6,331 nucleotides of DNA from Cytophagaceae bacterium (GTDB taxonomy: Bacteria; Bacteroidota; Bacteroidia; Cytophagales; Flexibacteraceae), in the NCBI GenBank assembly GCA_947464365.1, contig CANHWS010000203.1, positions 1 through 6,331 of the forward strand, written 5' to 3'. Both the position numbers and the translations under genes were made by a program. The notes under the pieces are model-generated. The model ran no database searches, had not been told where the DNA came from, and saw only the letters and a list, made by a program, of their open reading frames with translations. Of this stretch, positions 1 through 5,812 are shown one piece after another. Every line of letters starts with the position of its first letter. Within the stretch, counting starts at the first letter, position 1.

Positions 1-1154
1 GTACTGATGCTCATGATTTTGGTGAAGCCCTGCACATCTTGGCCGGTCCATGCTAGGTTGGCTTCGCCGTAGCTGCCATGTTTGGTAGCATGCAAGTCAT
101 AAGGCGATCTGATACCCAGCAGTACAAAATGGTTGGGCATCAGCCGCACACCAACAGATCCAGTGACCTTGGCTTGGGTGCTCTCGAGGTAAACCTCTAA
201 ATCACGCATGGCTGGCTCAAGGTACTGGCCTTCGTGCAGCAAGGTTCCATATTGACTGCCGAGGGTCTCCTTGAGGTGGAGCTGGGTTTTGCTGAGGGTG
301 TGTTTCTCGAGCAAGTGATGTGCCTTGACGATGATCAATGGGGCCGCGGCCTCAAAGCCGACACGCCCTTTGATACCAATAATCGTATCACCTACATGGA
401 TATCACGCCCAATGCCATAAGGTTGGGCCAAGGCCTGTAAACTTCTAATGGTCTCGATCGGGCCTAGTGACTGGCCACCGATGCCTACCGGTTCACCCTT
501 CTCAAACTCGATGGTAATATCCTGCTCTTTGCTTGCGGTTTTGGGAGTCGGCCAAGCCTCCTCAGGCAAGTATTGATGGCTTGTCAGGGTTTCGGCGCCA
601 CCGACACTAGTGCCCCATAGGCCTTTATTAACCGAATACTTGGCTTTGCTCCAATCCTGGACTACACCTTTTTCGATCAAGTAATCGATCTCCGTTTGCC
701 GGCTTAGGCTTAATGACCTGATTGGCGCAATAAGCTCTAGGCCAGGGCACAATATCTGGAAAGCAAGATCAAACCGTACTTGGTCGTTACCTGCCCCCGT
801 ACTGCCGTGCGCGATGGCATCGGCCCCAATCTCAATTGCGTATTCCGCAATGGCTTTGGCCTGCGCTATCCGCTCAGCAGATACCGATAGGGGATAGGTG
901 TTGTTCTTGAGCACATTGCCCGCGATCAGGTACCGCACCACCTCCTGATAATATTTGGAAGTGGCATCGAGGCAGGTATAGTTCGCCACACCGAGCATTT
1001 TGGCTCTGGTCTCGATCTGGGCCAGCTCTTCTGGCAAGAATCCACCTGTTTGAACCAGTGCGGCATGTACCTCATAGCCAAGCTCTTGACCAAGGTACTT
1101 AACGCAAAAACTGGTGTCAAGCCCACCGCTGTAGGCCAACACTACTTTTTTCAT
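1..1154 (-). CDS. argG: Argininosuccinate synthase, 3' end cut off by the window edge
   Basis: This cytoplasmic enzyme condenses citrulline and aspartate using ATP to give argininosuccinate, AMP and pyrophosphate, the penultimate step of arginine synthesis. The frame stays open for 384 complete codons from the ATG at 1154-1152 to the edge, with no stop; the family is about 400 residues, so only a short C-terminal tail is missing. Seen motifs: the N-terminal ATP-pyrophosphatase loop YSGGLDTS (residues 8-15), AHGSTGAGNDQVRFD (115-129), the KYSVNKGLWGTS segment (172-183), the GIGRDIHVGDTIIGIKGR stretch (247-264) and HEGQYLEPAMRD (307-318). The loop reads GSTGAGND where many class members have GxTGKGND; from memory this is usual in Bacteroidota ArgG. 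The start is fixed because YSGGLDTS needs about seven residues before it. No Shine-Dalgarno is seen upstream; the region just before the ATG is A/T- and C-rich. No other arg gene is visible, but any following operon partner would lie off the left edge. Confidence 0.97.
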   Translation of the reverse strand, partial: MKKVVLAYSGGLDTSFCVKYLGQELGYEVHAALVQTGGFLPEELAQIETRAKMLGVANYTCLDATSKYYQEVVRYLIAGNVLKNNTYPLSVSAERIAQAKAIAEYAIEIGADAIAHGSTGAGNDQVRFDLAFQILCPGLELIAPIRSLSLSRQTEIDYLIEKGVVQDWSKAKYSVNKGLWGTSVGGAETLTSHQYLPEEAWPTPKTASKEQDITIEFEKGEPVGIGGQSLGPIETIRSLQALAQPYGIGRDIHVGDTIIGIKGRVGFEAAAPLIIVKAHHLLEKHTLSKTQLHLKETLGSQYGTLLHEGQYLEPAMRDLEVYLESTQAKVTGSVGVRLMPNHFVLLGIRSPYDLHATKHGSYGEANLAWTGQDVQGFTKIMSIS

Positions 1155-1225
1155 TTGCTGAGATTAAAGAGGATTGGAAATGGCTGAATTACTGCAATCA
1201 AGACCGATGGAGAGCTGCCAAACAT
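1151..1225 (-). other. Candidate leader ORF overlapping the argG start by ATGA (24 codons)
   Basis: On the minus strand an ATG at 1225-1223 opens a 24-codon frame beginning MFGSSPSVLIAV and ending FNLSK, with its TGA at 1153-1151. That stop shares four bases (ATGA) with the argG start codon, the classic arrangement for translational coupling. The frame is open back to a TAG at 1258-1256, so a GTG at 1246-1244 would add MRPRPKL, including two arginines coded by AGG and AGA, to the front. The ATG sits in the loop of a small hairpin (CCAAAAC with GTTTGG on the minus strand, plus-strand 1218-1234). There is no recognisable Shine-Dalgarno and no homology that I know. It may be chance: short frames of this size are common. 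I infer a possible leader peptide only from the stop/start overlap. Confidence 0.2.
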
Positions 1226-1226
1226 A
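1219..1226 (-). promoter_or_regulatory. Possible proximal argG -7 box (TATGTTTG)
   Basis: The minus strand reads TATGTTTG, a perfect match to the Bacteroidota -7 consensus TAnnTTTG. It would give a leader of about 60 bases before argG. No TTG element lies 17-23 bases upstream (the nearest TTG ends 33 bases away), and the box overlaps the start of the candidate leader ORF, so the two proposals partly exclude each other. Such an 8-mer with four fixed A/T-rich positions can occur by chance. Confidence 0.2.
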
Positions 1227-1379
1227 AGTTTTGGTCTTGGCCTCACTGATATGGTCTATCAAGATCTAAACTGGCTACTACATTCGGGTAGGCGAGATGG
1301 ATGTTGGGGGCAGTAAACGTAACTAGAATCGCTGGTGGAGAACTATGCTCGCAGCAGGTGTATCAGCCAAAAGGCAAAA

Positions 1380-1387
1380 CAAATGTA
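1380..1387 (-). promoter_or_regulatory. Possible distal argG -7 box (TACATTTG)
   Basis: The minus strand reads TACATTTG, matching the Bacteroidota -7 consensus TAnnTTTG, in A/T-rich surroundings just downstream of the tolC terminator. Transcription from here would leave a leader of roughly 220 bases before argG and would include the candidate leader ORF. A proper -33 TTG is lacking; only a CTTA sequence occupies about the right place. Position between a terminator and the next same-strand gene is the main support. Confidence 0.3.
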
Positions 1388-1445
1388 ATAAACCCGTTGT
1401 TTTTTTAAGCCTTTATTTGTGATATGGTGATTTTTTTGCCAAAAC

Positions 1446-1496
1446 AATCAAAAAATAAGCCTAGGCCCTAAATCTGTTCAGATCATGGCCTAGGCT
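1446..1496 (-). terminator. Intrinsic terminator after the TolC-family gene
   Basis: Read on the minus strand, a perfect 10-bp stem AGCCTAGGCC / GGCCTAGGCT (plus-strand arms 1487-1496 and 1458-1467) is followed at once by TATTTTTTGATT. The 19-base loop itself contains a small nested hairpin, ATCT-GAAC-AGAT. The stem begins about 35 bases past the TAG of the TolC gene, on the same strand, so it should end that transcript and insulate argG. On the plus strand no T run follows, so it is one-directional. Confidence 0.88.
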
Positions 1497-1529
1497 CAGA
1501 TGGTCAAGTGTACTAATTATGGCTCAGGC

Positions 1530-3008
1530 CTAGAATGCAAGCGGTTTGCCTAAGTAAAAGTCCAGCACCTTGACTCGGAACAAATAATCATACTTGAACC
1601 GTATAAGATCCGTTTCGGCCTTGTTGAGGTTGGTTTTGGCTAATGTATAGTCGAAAGCATTGAGGGCACCAGCATTATAGCGTTGCTCCGTACTGCGGAA
1701 TGCCTCCCTTAGGCTCTCCACCTGCTTGACGTTTGCACTGAACCTACGGCTAGCAAGTTTGGCATCTAGCCACGCCTGCTCTATGGTTTGGCGCAGGGTG
1801 TTACGTGCTGTTTCGGTGCTTAGCTCGGCGTTCCGGACGGCAAGGCGTGCATTCTGGACATTATATTTGGTCTGAAAGCCATTGAAGATCGGAATGTTAA
1901 GGTTCATACCGGCACGCCAGCTAAGGTTATTGTTGAGTTGGTCTCCCCAGCCAATGTATTCGGAGCTGATATTAGGCGATGTTTGGCTGATGAAAGCAGT
2001 TGTGCTACCAGTGCCCGGAATTGTGATTGTAACGGGTATTTGGCTAGTAGTCGTCCCGTTGAAGGTTGATCGTTGGGCTAATTGCGAGTAAGAAGTACTG
2101 TAAGATCCACTAGCTGATAGCGATGGCATATAACCTCCTTCGGCACTACGGAGCGAAAATAATGCCTGCTCAACTCGCTCTTTGGCTGCTGTAATGCTCG
2201 GCTGCACACCTTCGGCATAGGCATAGACCTCTTGGGCCGAGCTACCAAAATCCATTACCTGGATTTTACTAATGTCTGGCGCCACGATACTGAAGTTGGG
2301 GTCAGCAGCAGCTTGCATCAGTTGCTGGAGCTGCAGTATAGCAATATCAATGCTATTTTGGGTCGTAATGATGTTCAGTTCCTCTGTTGCGAGTTGGGCC
2401 TTAATATTCAGGTAGTTGGACTGGGGCAATGATCCTGCATTGACCAGTTTTTCGGTACGGGCAACTTGCTCGACCGTGCTGGCAACTTGGAGATCGGCCA
2501 CCTTGAGTTGCTCTTGAGCTGAGACAATATTCAAAAAGGCCTGGGCAACGCGAAGCTTGATATTTTGTTCTGCATCAAGTAGGTCAGCTCGGCTAGCTGC
2601 AACGCTACTAGCATTCCGATTGATGTTGTTATAAGTCTGGAATCCGTTGAACACATTAACCGAGGAGCTAATAGAGTAGCTATTGCTACTAAATACCTGA
2701 TTGCTAACGGTGCTGTTCGTGAAAGGGTTGACCGAAAGTCCACCACCATTGAGGCCGTAACCACCGTTGGCGTTTACCGTTGGCAGGACGTTATACCGGC
2801 TTTGCTGATGCGTGTTTTCATTGGTCTTGACGCTGATCATGCTCTGCTTTAGCTGCACGTTGTTCTCGATCGCATAGTCAACACAGGCCTGCAAAGTCCA
2901 TTTTTTGCCTGGTGCTAACGGAGCGCTTGTTTGGGCAAAACTATTGGCAGACACAAACATCCCGCCCAAGAGGCATAGGAAAAGAAACGTATTTTTGGCA
3001 GGGTTCAT
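1530..3008 (-). CDS. TolC-family outer membrane efflux protein
   Basis: This 492-residue protein should form the trimeric outer-membrane/periplasmic exit duct of a tripartite exporter (RND, ABC or MFS type) or a type I secretion system. It opens with a signal peptide: NPAKN, a hydrophobic core FLFLCLLGGMF (8-18), and a likely cleavage after SFA at residue 25, leaving Q26. Two outer membrane efflux protein repeats follow, about 38-230 and 265-487. They are visibly homologous: VFNGFQT (119-125) and IFNGFQT (374-380) each precede long Ala/Gln/Glu/Leu-rich helices with LVNAGSLPQSNYL (188-200) and RYNAGALNAFDY (443-454). Length is normal for the family. The strand-loop region of the second repeat (about 300-360) is longer and rich in Ser, Thr and Asn. 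No membrane fusion protein or inner membrane pump is in the window, so the substrate is unknown. The gene starts 74 bp after sdaAB on the same strand, with no promoter box seen between them. Confidence 0.95.
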   Translation of the reverse strand: MNPAKNTFLFLCLLGGMFVSANSFAQTSAPLAPGKKWTLQACVDYAIENNVQLKQSMISVKTNENTHQQSRYNVLPTVNANGGYGLNGGGLSVNPFTNSTVSNQVFSSNSYSISSSVNVFNGFQTYNNINRNASSVAASRADLLDAEQNIKLRVAQAFLNIVSAQEQLKVADLQVASTVEQVARTEKLVNAGSLPQSNYLNIKAQLATEELNIITTQNSIDIAILQLQQLMQAAADPNFSIVAPDISKIQVMDFGSSAQEVYAYAEGVQPSITAAKERVEQALFSLRSAEGGYMPSLSASGSYSTSYSQLAQRSTFNGTTTSQIPVTITIPGTGSTTAFISQTSPNISSEYIGWGDQLNNNLSWRAGMNLNIPIFNGFQTKYNVQNARLAVRNAELSTETARNTLRQTIEQAWLDAKLASRRFSANVKQVESLREAFRSTEQRYNAGALNAFDYTLAKTNLNKAETDLIRFKYDYLFRVKVLDFYLGKPLAF

Positions 3009-3082
3009 ATTCGGTACTGGTGAGTAGTATGCGGGAATGGGTTGGGTATTAGGTACAGAATATAGGTTGGTTTGGACTGGGA

Positions 3083-3757
3083 CTATCTTAGGTCGGCAAA
3101 GCTGATGACCTCGTGTACCCAGCTCAGGGATTTAAGGTACTGGTTGGTTAAGGGGCGTAGCGGAGTATCCATCTCAATGGTTAGGCAGGCAATGTCATTA
3201 CGCCCCTTGCGCGAGCATGACATGGTCGCAATATTGCAATCGTCATGGCTTAAGACATTGCTGATGAATGCGATGCTGCCCTTTACATCGTCAGCGGTGA
3301 TGATAAGGGTATTTAGTCCAGCAGAGAAGTTGGCCGTAAATCCGTTCACCTCCTTAATGTTGACTACCCCACCACCTAGGCTTTCACCCAATACAGTGAT
3401 GGACCTATTACCATAGCTACACTCGACCAAAATGGTGTTAGGGTGCATTGTGCTAGCATTACCGATTGGCTTAAACTTGTAGTCAATGCCAAGGTCCGTG
3501 GCAAGCGTAAGCGCATCCCTTATTCTGAGATCATCGGTGCGGTAGTCCATTAGGCCAGCCATGATAGCGCGGTCCGACCCATGGCCTTCGTAGGTCGTTG
3601 CAAACGAGTTGTAAAACGTAATCTCGACCTTATCTGGCGTCTGGCCCAATATGTGGTGCGCCACACGGCCTATCCTGACCACACCACCCGTATGGGAGCT
3701 ACTAGGTCCGATCATGATGGGGCCTATCATGTCAAAAATGCTGCTTCTTTCGGCCAT
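3083..3757 (-). CDS. sdaAB: L-serine dehydratase (ammonia-lyase), iron-sulfur-dependent, beta subunit
   Basis: With an alpha subunit carrying the [4Fe-4S] cluster, this cytoplasmic protein deaminates L-serine to pyruvate and ammonia. The 224 residues match the two-subunit (Bacillus-type) beta chain in length and layout: the conserved FDMIGPIMIGPSSSHTGG block (8-25), RIGRVA (28-33), YEGHGSDRAIMAGL (56-69), MHPNT (104-108), a glycine-rich SLGGG (126-130), and a C-terminal ACT domain from about 149 to 222 (LIITADDVKGSIAFISNVLS and onward), a fold usually used for small-molecule regulation or assembly. The ATG at 3757-3755 gives the family-standard N-terminus close to the SSIFDMIGP motif. The last codon before the TAG at 3085-3083 is Arg. 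The alpha subunit is not downstream, where tolC lies, nor upstream, where the strand switches, so it must be elsewhere. It is transcribed divergently from the aminotransferase gene. Confidence 0.95.
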   Translation of the reverse strand: MAERSSIFDMIGPIMIGPSSSHTGGVVRIGRVAHHILGQTPDKVEITFYNSFATTYEGHGSDRAIMAGLMDYRTDDLRIRDALTLATDLGIDYKFKPIGNASTMHPNTILVECSYGNRSITVLGESLGGGVVNIKEVNGFTANFSAGLNTLIITADDVKGSIAFISNVLSHDDCNIATMSCSRKGRNDIACLTIEMDTPLRPLTNQYLKSLSWVHEVISFADLR

Positions 3758-3947
3758 AGGGCTTAATTTGTGTTTTGCAGTTAGGATTTTTTTCTAATGC
3801 GCAGAGTTGTAAGAAGGCGCAATCAACCAAAACACCCTGCTAATTTCTACTTTGTAGTCCTTACTGACGTAGTCCTTAGGGATATGCGGATATATTACAT
3901 CATAAACGGGCCAATTAGCAAGTACAGTGGCCTTTATAGAACTACCT
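3758..3947. other. Divergent intergenic region between sdaAB and the aminotransferase gene
   Basis: About 190 bases lie between the two divergent starts. They should hold promoters for both genes, yet I find no exact TAnnTTTG box on the proper strand for either; the plus-strand TTAATTTG at 3763-3770 is one base off. The tandem GTAGTCCTTA repeat is the only clear structure. An open frame on the minus strand runs through it but starts inside the aminotransferase gene and is not credible. Confidence 0.5.
3854..3878. repeat. Tandem 10-bp direct repeat in the divergent promoter region
   Basis: GTAGTCCTTA occurs twice, at 3854-3863 and 3869-3878, separated by CTGAC, so the pitch is 15 bp. It lies between the divergent sdaAB and aminotransferase starts, about 100 bp from the former and 70 bp from the latter. 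A looser copy, TTAGTCCTGAGG, is at 3991-4002 inside the aminotransferase gene (10 of 12 bases matching GTAGTCCTTAGG). A regulator binding site is a possible reading; no partner regulator is visible. Confidence 0.6.
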
Positions 3948-4799
3948 ATGCCACTAATTTTTGATGGACGCGAGACCGACAGCATCACCATTAGTCCTGA
4001 GGATAGAGGTTTGCTCTACGGTGATGGGCTATTTGAGTCTATTATCATTACTAAAGAGGACCAACTGGAAGCCGCTATACCATATCATATTCGCCGGCTT
4101 CAGCATGGGTCCAATCTCCTGAAATTCGAGCATCCCGAAGGCTTACCCAAGGAAACCGCCGTTCTGACGCAATACCTGCATGATGTAGCCTCGTTCCTCT
4201 GTCCAGATGCCCAAGTCGTTCGGCTTCGGCTAAGTGTTTGGAGAAAACCAGGTGGCCTATATTCTCCGTTCACGAATGCAACCCACTCCCTAATCACTGG
4301 TACGGATTACCAACCGATTCCGCATAAGGCTGCCTACACTGGTATCGCAACCACCGTAAGGCTAAGCAACCAACCAATTGCAGCCTGCAAAACGGTTAGT
4401 GCCCTCGCCTACGTTTTGGCCGCACAAGAGAGGGCCCAAAACAATTGGGATGAAATCCTGATCAGGAACGCTGAAAGTAACCTAGCAGAAGCAGGAAGTG
4501 CTAACCTTTTTTTTATTGACCACGATGGGCAAATTATTGGCACACCAGCCAACAATGGTGCCATTGCAGGCGTCATGCAGGCTATGGTTATTGAGCACAT
4601 GCGTCAAGCTGGCAAACCTGTCCTTTTCAAGAATGTACGGGCGCTTCGTCAGCAGGACTTTATGGGTGCTTTTGTCACCAATGTATCCGGCATAAAATCC
4701 TTGACCAACATCGATGGATATAAATTTGCTGACTCCACCGAGGCAGATGCAATAATCCAAACATTACGGGATAAGCTATGCCCCTACCAGCAAGTTTAG
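3948..4799 (+). CDS. Class IV PLP-dependent aminotransferase or aminodeoxychorismate lyase-like enzyme
   Basis: The protein belongs to the fold-type IV PLP enzymes, which include branched-chain and D-amino acid aminotransferases and 4-amino-4-deoxychorismate lyase (PabC, folate pathway). From the ATG at 3948 it is 283 residues, normal for the family. Seen: the N-terminal ISPEDRGLLYGDGLFES block (15-31), an internal RLRLSVWR (92-99), the likely PLP-binding lysine K148 in CKTVSALAYVLAAQERA, the E181 to N186 segment EAGSANLF (family pattern E-x-x-x-x-N-x-F) preceded by NWDEILIRN, then GAIAGVMQ (204-211) and TNVSGIKSL (244-252). A GTG at 3927 would add seven residues, but the ATG places the RGLLYGDGLFE motif at the usual distance, so I prefer it; neither has a good ribosome binding site. 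Substrate cannot be decided: no pabA/pabB or ilv gene adjoins it. It stands alone on the plus strand, with the next gene convergent. Confidence 0.9.
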   Translation: MPLIFDGRETDSITISPEDRGLLYGDGLFESIIITKEDQLEAAIPYHIRRLQHGSNLLKFEHPEGLPKETAVLTQYLHDVASFLCPDAQVVRLRLSVWRKPGGLYSPFTNATHSLITGTDYQPIPHKAAYTGIATTVRLSNQPIAACKTVSALAYVLAAQERAQNNWDEILIRNAESNLAEAGSANLFFIDHDGQIIGTPANNGAIAGVMQAMVIEHMRQAGKPVLFKNVRALRQQDFMGAFVTNVSGIKSLTNIDGYKFADSTEADAIIQTLRDKLCPYQQV

Positions 4800-4843
4800 T
4801 AAGTAAGGTACCCAACTCTTTGATTAGGAACGCTTAAGGTCTA

Positions 4844-5650
4844 TCAGTCAAAGCTATTGACATACTCTAAGAAGTTCTTGACCATCAGCAATGTTTCTTT
4901 GGGCCGTTCTAGCATGCCCATGTGGCCAGTATTGCTCAGGACCTGAATCATGCTTTCGTAGGGCAGTCCAAACTGCAACATACTGTTCGTGAACGGGATG
5001 GCGGTGTCATTTTTGCCAGCGATCATCAAAACAGGGCAGGTCAATTTCTCAAGCACACGGCTGCGGTCTTTGCGGTCTCGCATCGCTTTGATGACCTCCA
5101 CGACGGTTTCTTTGCTGGTAGCCTTGCCGATGTCGGTCAAGAATTTGATTTCGTCTTTCAGATCCTTGCGGCGTCCGTCAAAAAACAACGGTGTGAAGAA
5201 TTGGTCTACAAACTCCTCAAGACCATAGCGCTCGATGAACTCAATGGTTTTATTGCGGGCTTGTTTTTTCTCAAAACTATCGTTCTGGGCAGTTGAGTGG
5301 AACAACCCAAGACCACGAAGGCGCTGCGGGAACTTCTCGGCAAAGGCTAAAGCAACATATCCACCCAATGAGTGCCCAATCATGACGGGATGTTCAACAC
5401 CGATCGTGATCAGAAAATGATACACAGCCTCCGCTAGGTCACCGATTGTGACGGGTGTGTTAAGAGGAGCGTTGGCGCCAAAACCCGGGAGGTCCAGCGC
5501 AATGATCCGGAAATGTTGGGATAGCGGACCAACAAAGTCTCGCCATAACTCGCGTGACTCACAAAAACCATGTATCAGGACGACTGGCATTCCCTCGCCT
5601 GCTTCTGTATAGGCCAGGGGGAGATTAAATTTGGGTGGTTCTTGGCTCAT
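4844..5650 (-). CDS. Alpha/beta hydrolase
   Basis: A cytoplasmic alpha/beta-fold hydrolase of 268 residues with no signal peptide. The catalytic triad is visible: nucleophile S94 in GHSLGG (92-97), acid D215 in AGKNDTAIP (211-219) and H243 in NTGHMGMLERP (240-250). The oxyanion HGF motif lies at 27-29 (LIHGFCES), followed by ALDLPGFGAN (51-60). A charged lid region (about 120-195, with FFTPLFFDGRRKDLKDEIKF) sits between the core strands. Family members include esterases, dehalogenases, haloperoxidase-like and C-C bond hydrolases; the substrate cannot be told from sequence alone. A longer frame starts at 5692 and adds 14 residues (MNRCNIGPNLIRNQ), but these are unlike the family N-terminus, so I chose the ATG at 5650-5648. 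The gene converges on the aminotransferase gene across 44 bp and diverges from hemH. Confidence 0.92.
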   Translation of the reverse strand: MSQEPPKFNLPLAYTEAGEGMPVVLIHGFCESRELWRDFVGPLSQHFRIIALDLPGFGANAPLNTPVTIGDLAEAVYHFLITIGVEHPVMIGHSLGGYVALAFAEKFPQRLRGLGLFHSTAQNDSFEKKQARNKTIEFIERYGLEEFVDQFFTPLFFDGRRKDLKDEIKFLTDIGKATSKETVVEVIKAMRDRKDRSRVLEKLTCPVLMIAGKNDTAIPFTNSMLQFGLPYESMIQVLSNTGHMGMLERPKETLLMVKNFLEYVNSFD

Positions 5651-5670
5651 TTGATTTCGTATTAGATTTG
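5642..5670 (+). promoter_or_regulatory. Possible hemH promoter (TTG and TAGATTTG)
   Basis: The plus strand has TAGATTTG at 5663-5670, a full match to the Bacteroidota -7 box TAnnTTTG, with a TTG at 5642-5644, 18 bases upstream, where the -33 element is expected. Transcription would start near 5677, giving hemH a leader of about 135 bases. The TTG lies within the first codons of the opposite-strand hydrolase gene, so the two promoters would overlap. The match is by eye and could be chance. Confidence 0.35.
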
Positions 5671-5812
5671 GCCCTATGTTGCACCTGTTCAAACAAAGGA
5701 CATCTAGAGGCAGTTACTTACCATAAGTGTTATTGGCAGTTCTGGTCAAGAATCCCCCCCTAGAAGCAGCAATTTCTGAAAAAATATCGGCCCACAAAGC
5801 CTTTTGCCATTT

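Larger units (their letters stand above)
1155..1457. other. Intergenic region upstream of argG, no convincing gene
   Basis: These roughly 300 bases separate the argG start from the terminator behind the TolC-family gene. No frame on either strand resembles a known protein, and I see no tRNA or recognised riboswitch fold. The part nearest argG holds the short candidate leader frame; the far part (1388-1440) is A/T-rich with T and A runs, consistent with a promoter region for argG. I see no clear arginine-repressor-type palindrome. Confidence 0.6.

Noticed and set aside
234..440. Plus-strand 68-codon frame within argG
   Set aside because: It is antisense to the conserved ArgG core and shows no family resemblance.
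3072..3416. Plus-strand 114-codon frame opposite sdaAB
   Set aside because: It is fully antisense to a well-conserved gene and has no recognisable domain; it is a shadow of coding constraint on the other strand.
3847..3854. CTACTTTG as a plus-strand -7 box for the aminotransferase gene
   Set aside because: The TA and TTTG are one base too close to fit TAnnTTTG, and no TTG lies at the right distance upstream.
3794..3991. Minus-strand 65-codon frame across the sdaAB-aminotransferase gap
   Set aside because: Its only ATG starts lie inside the aminotransferase gene on the other strand, it resembles no family I know, and its KDYVS/KDYKV internal repeat is just the in-frame reading of the 15-bp-pitch DNA repeat.
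4818..4853. CTTTGA / TCAAAG inverted repeat between the convergent genes as a bidirectional terminator
   Set aside because: The arms are only six bases with a loop of over 20, and no T run follows on either strand, so termination is not supported.
4922..5296. Plus-strand 124-codon frame opposite the alpha/beta hydrolase
   Set aside because: The hydrolase frame has an intact catalytic triad and family motifs; the antisense frame has none.
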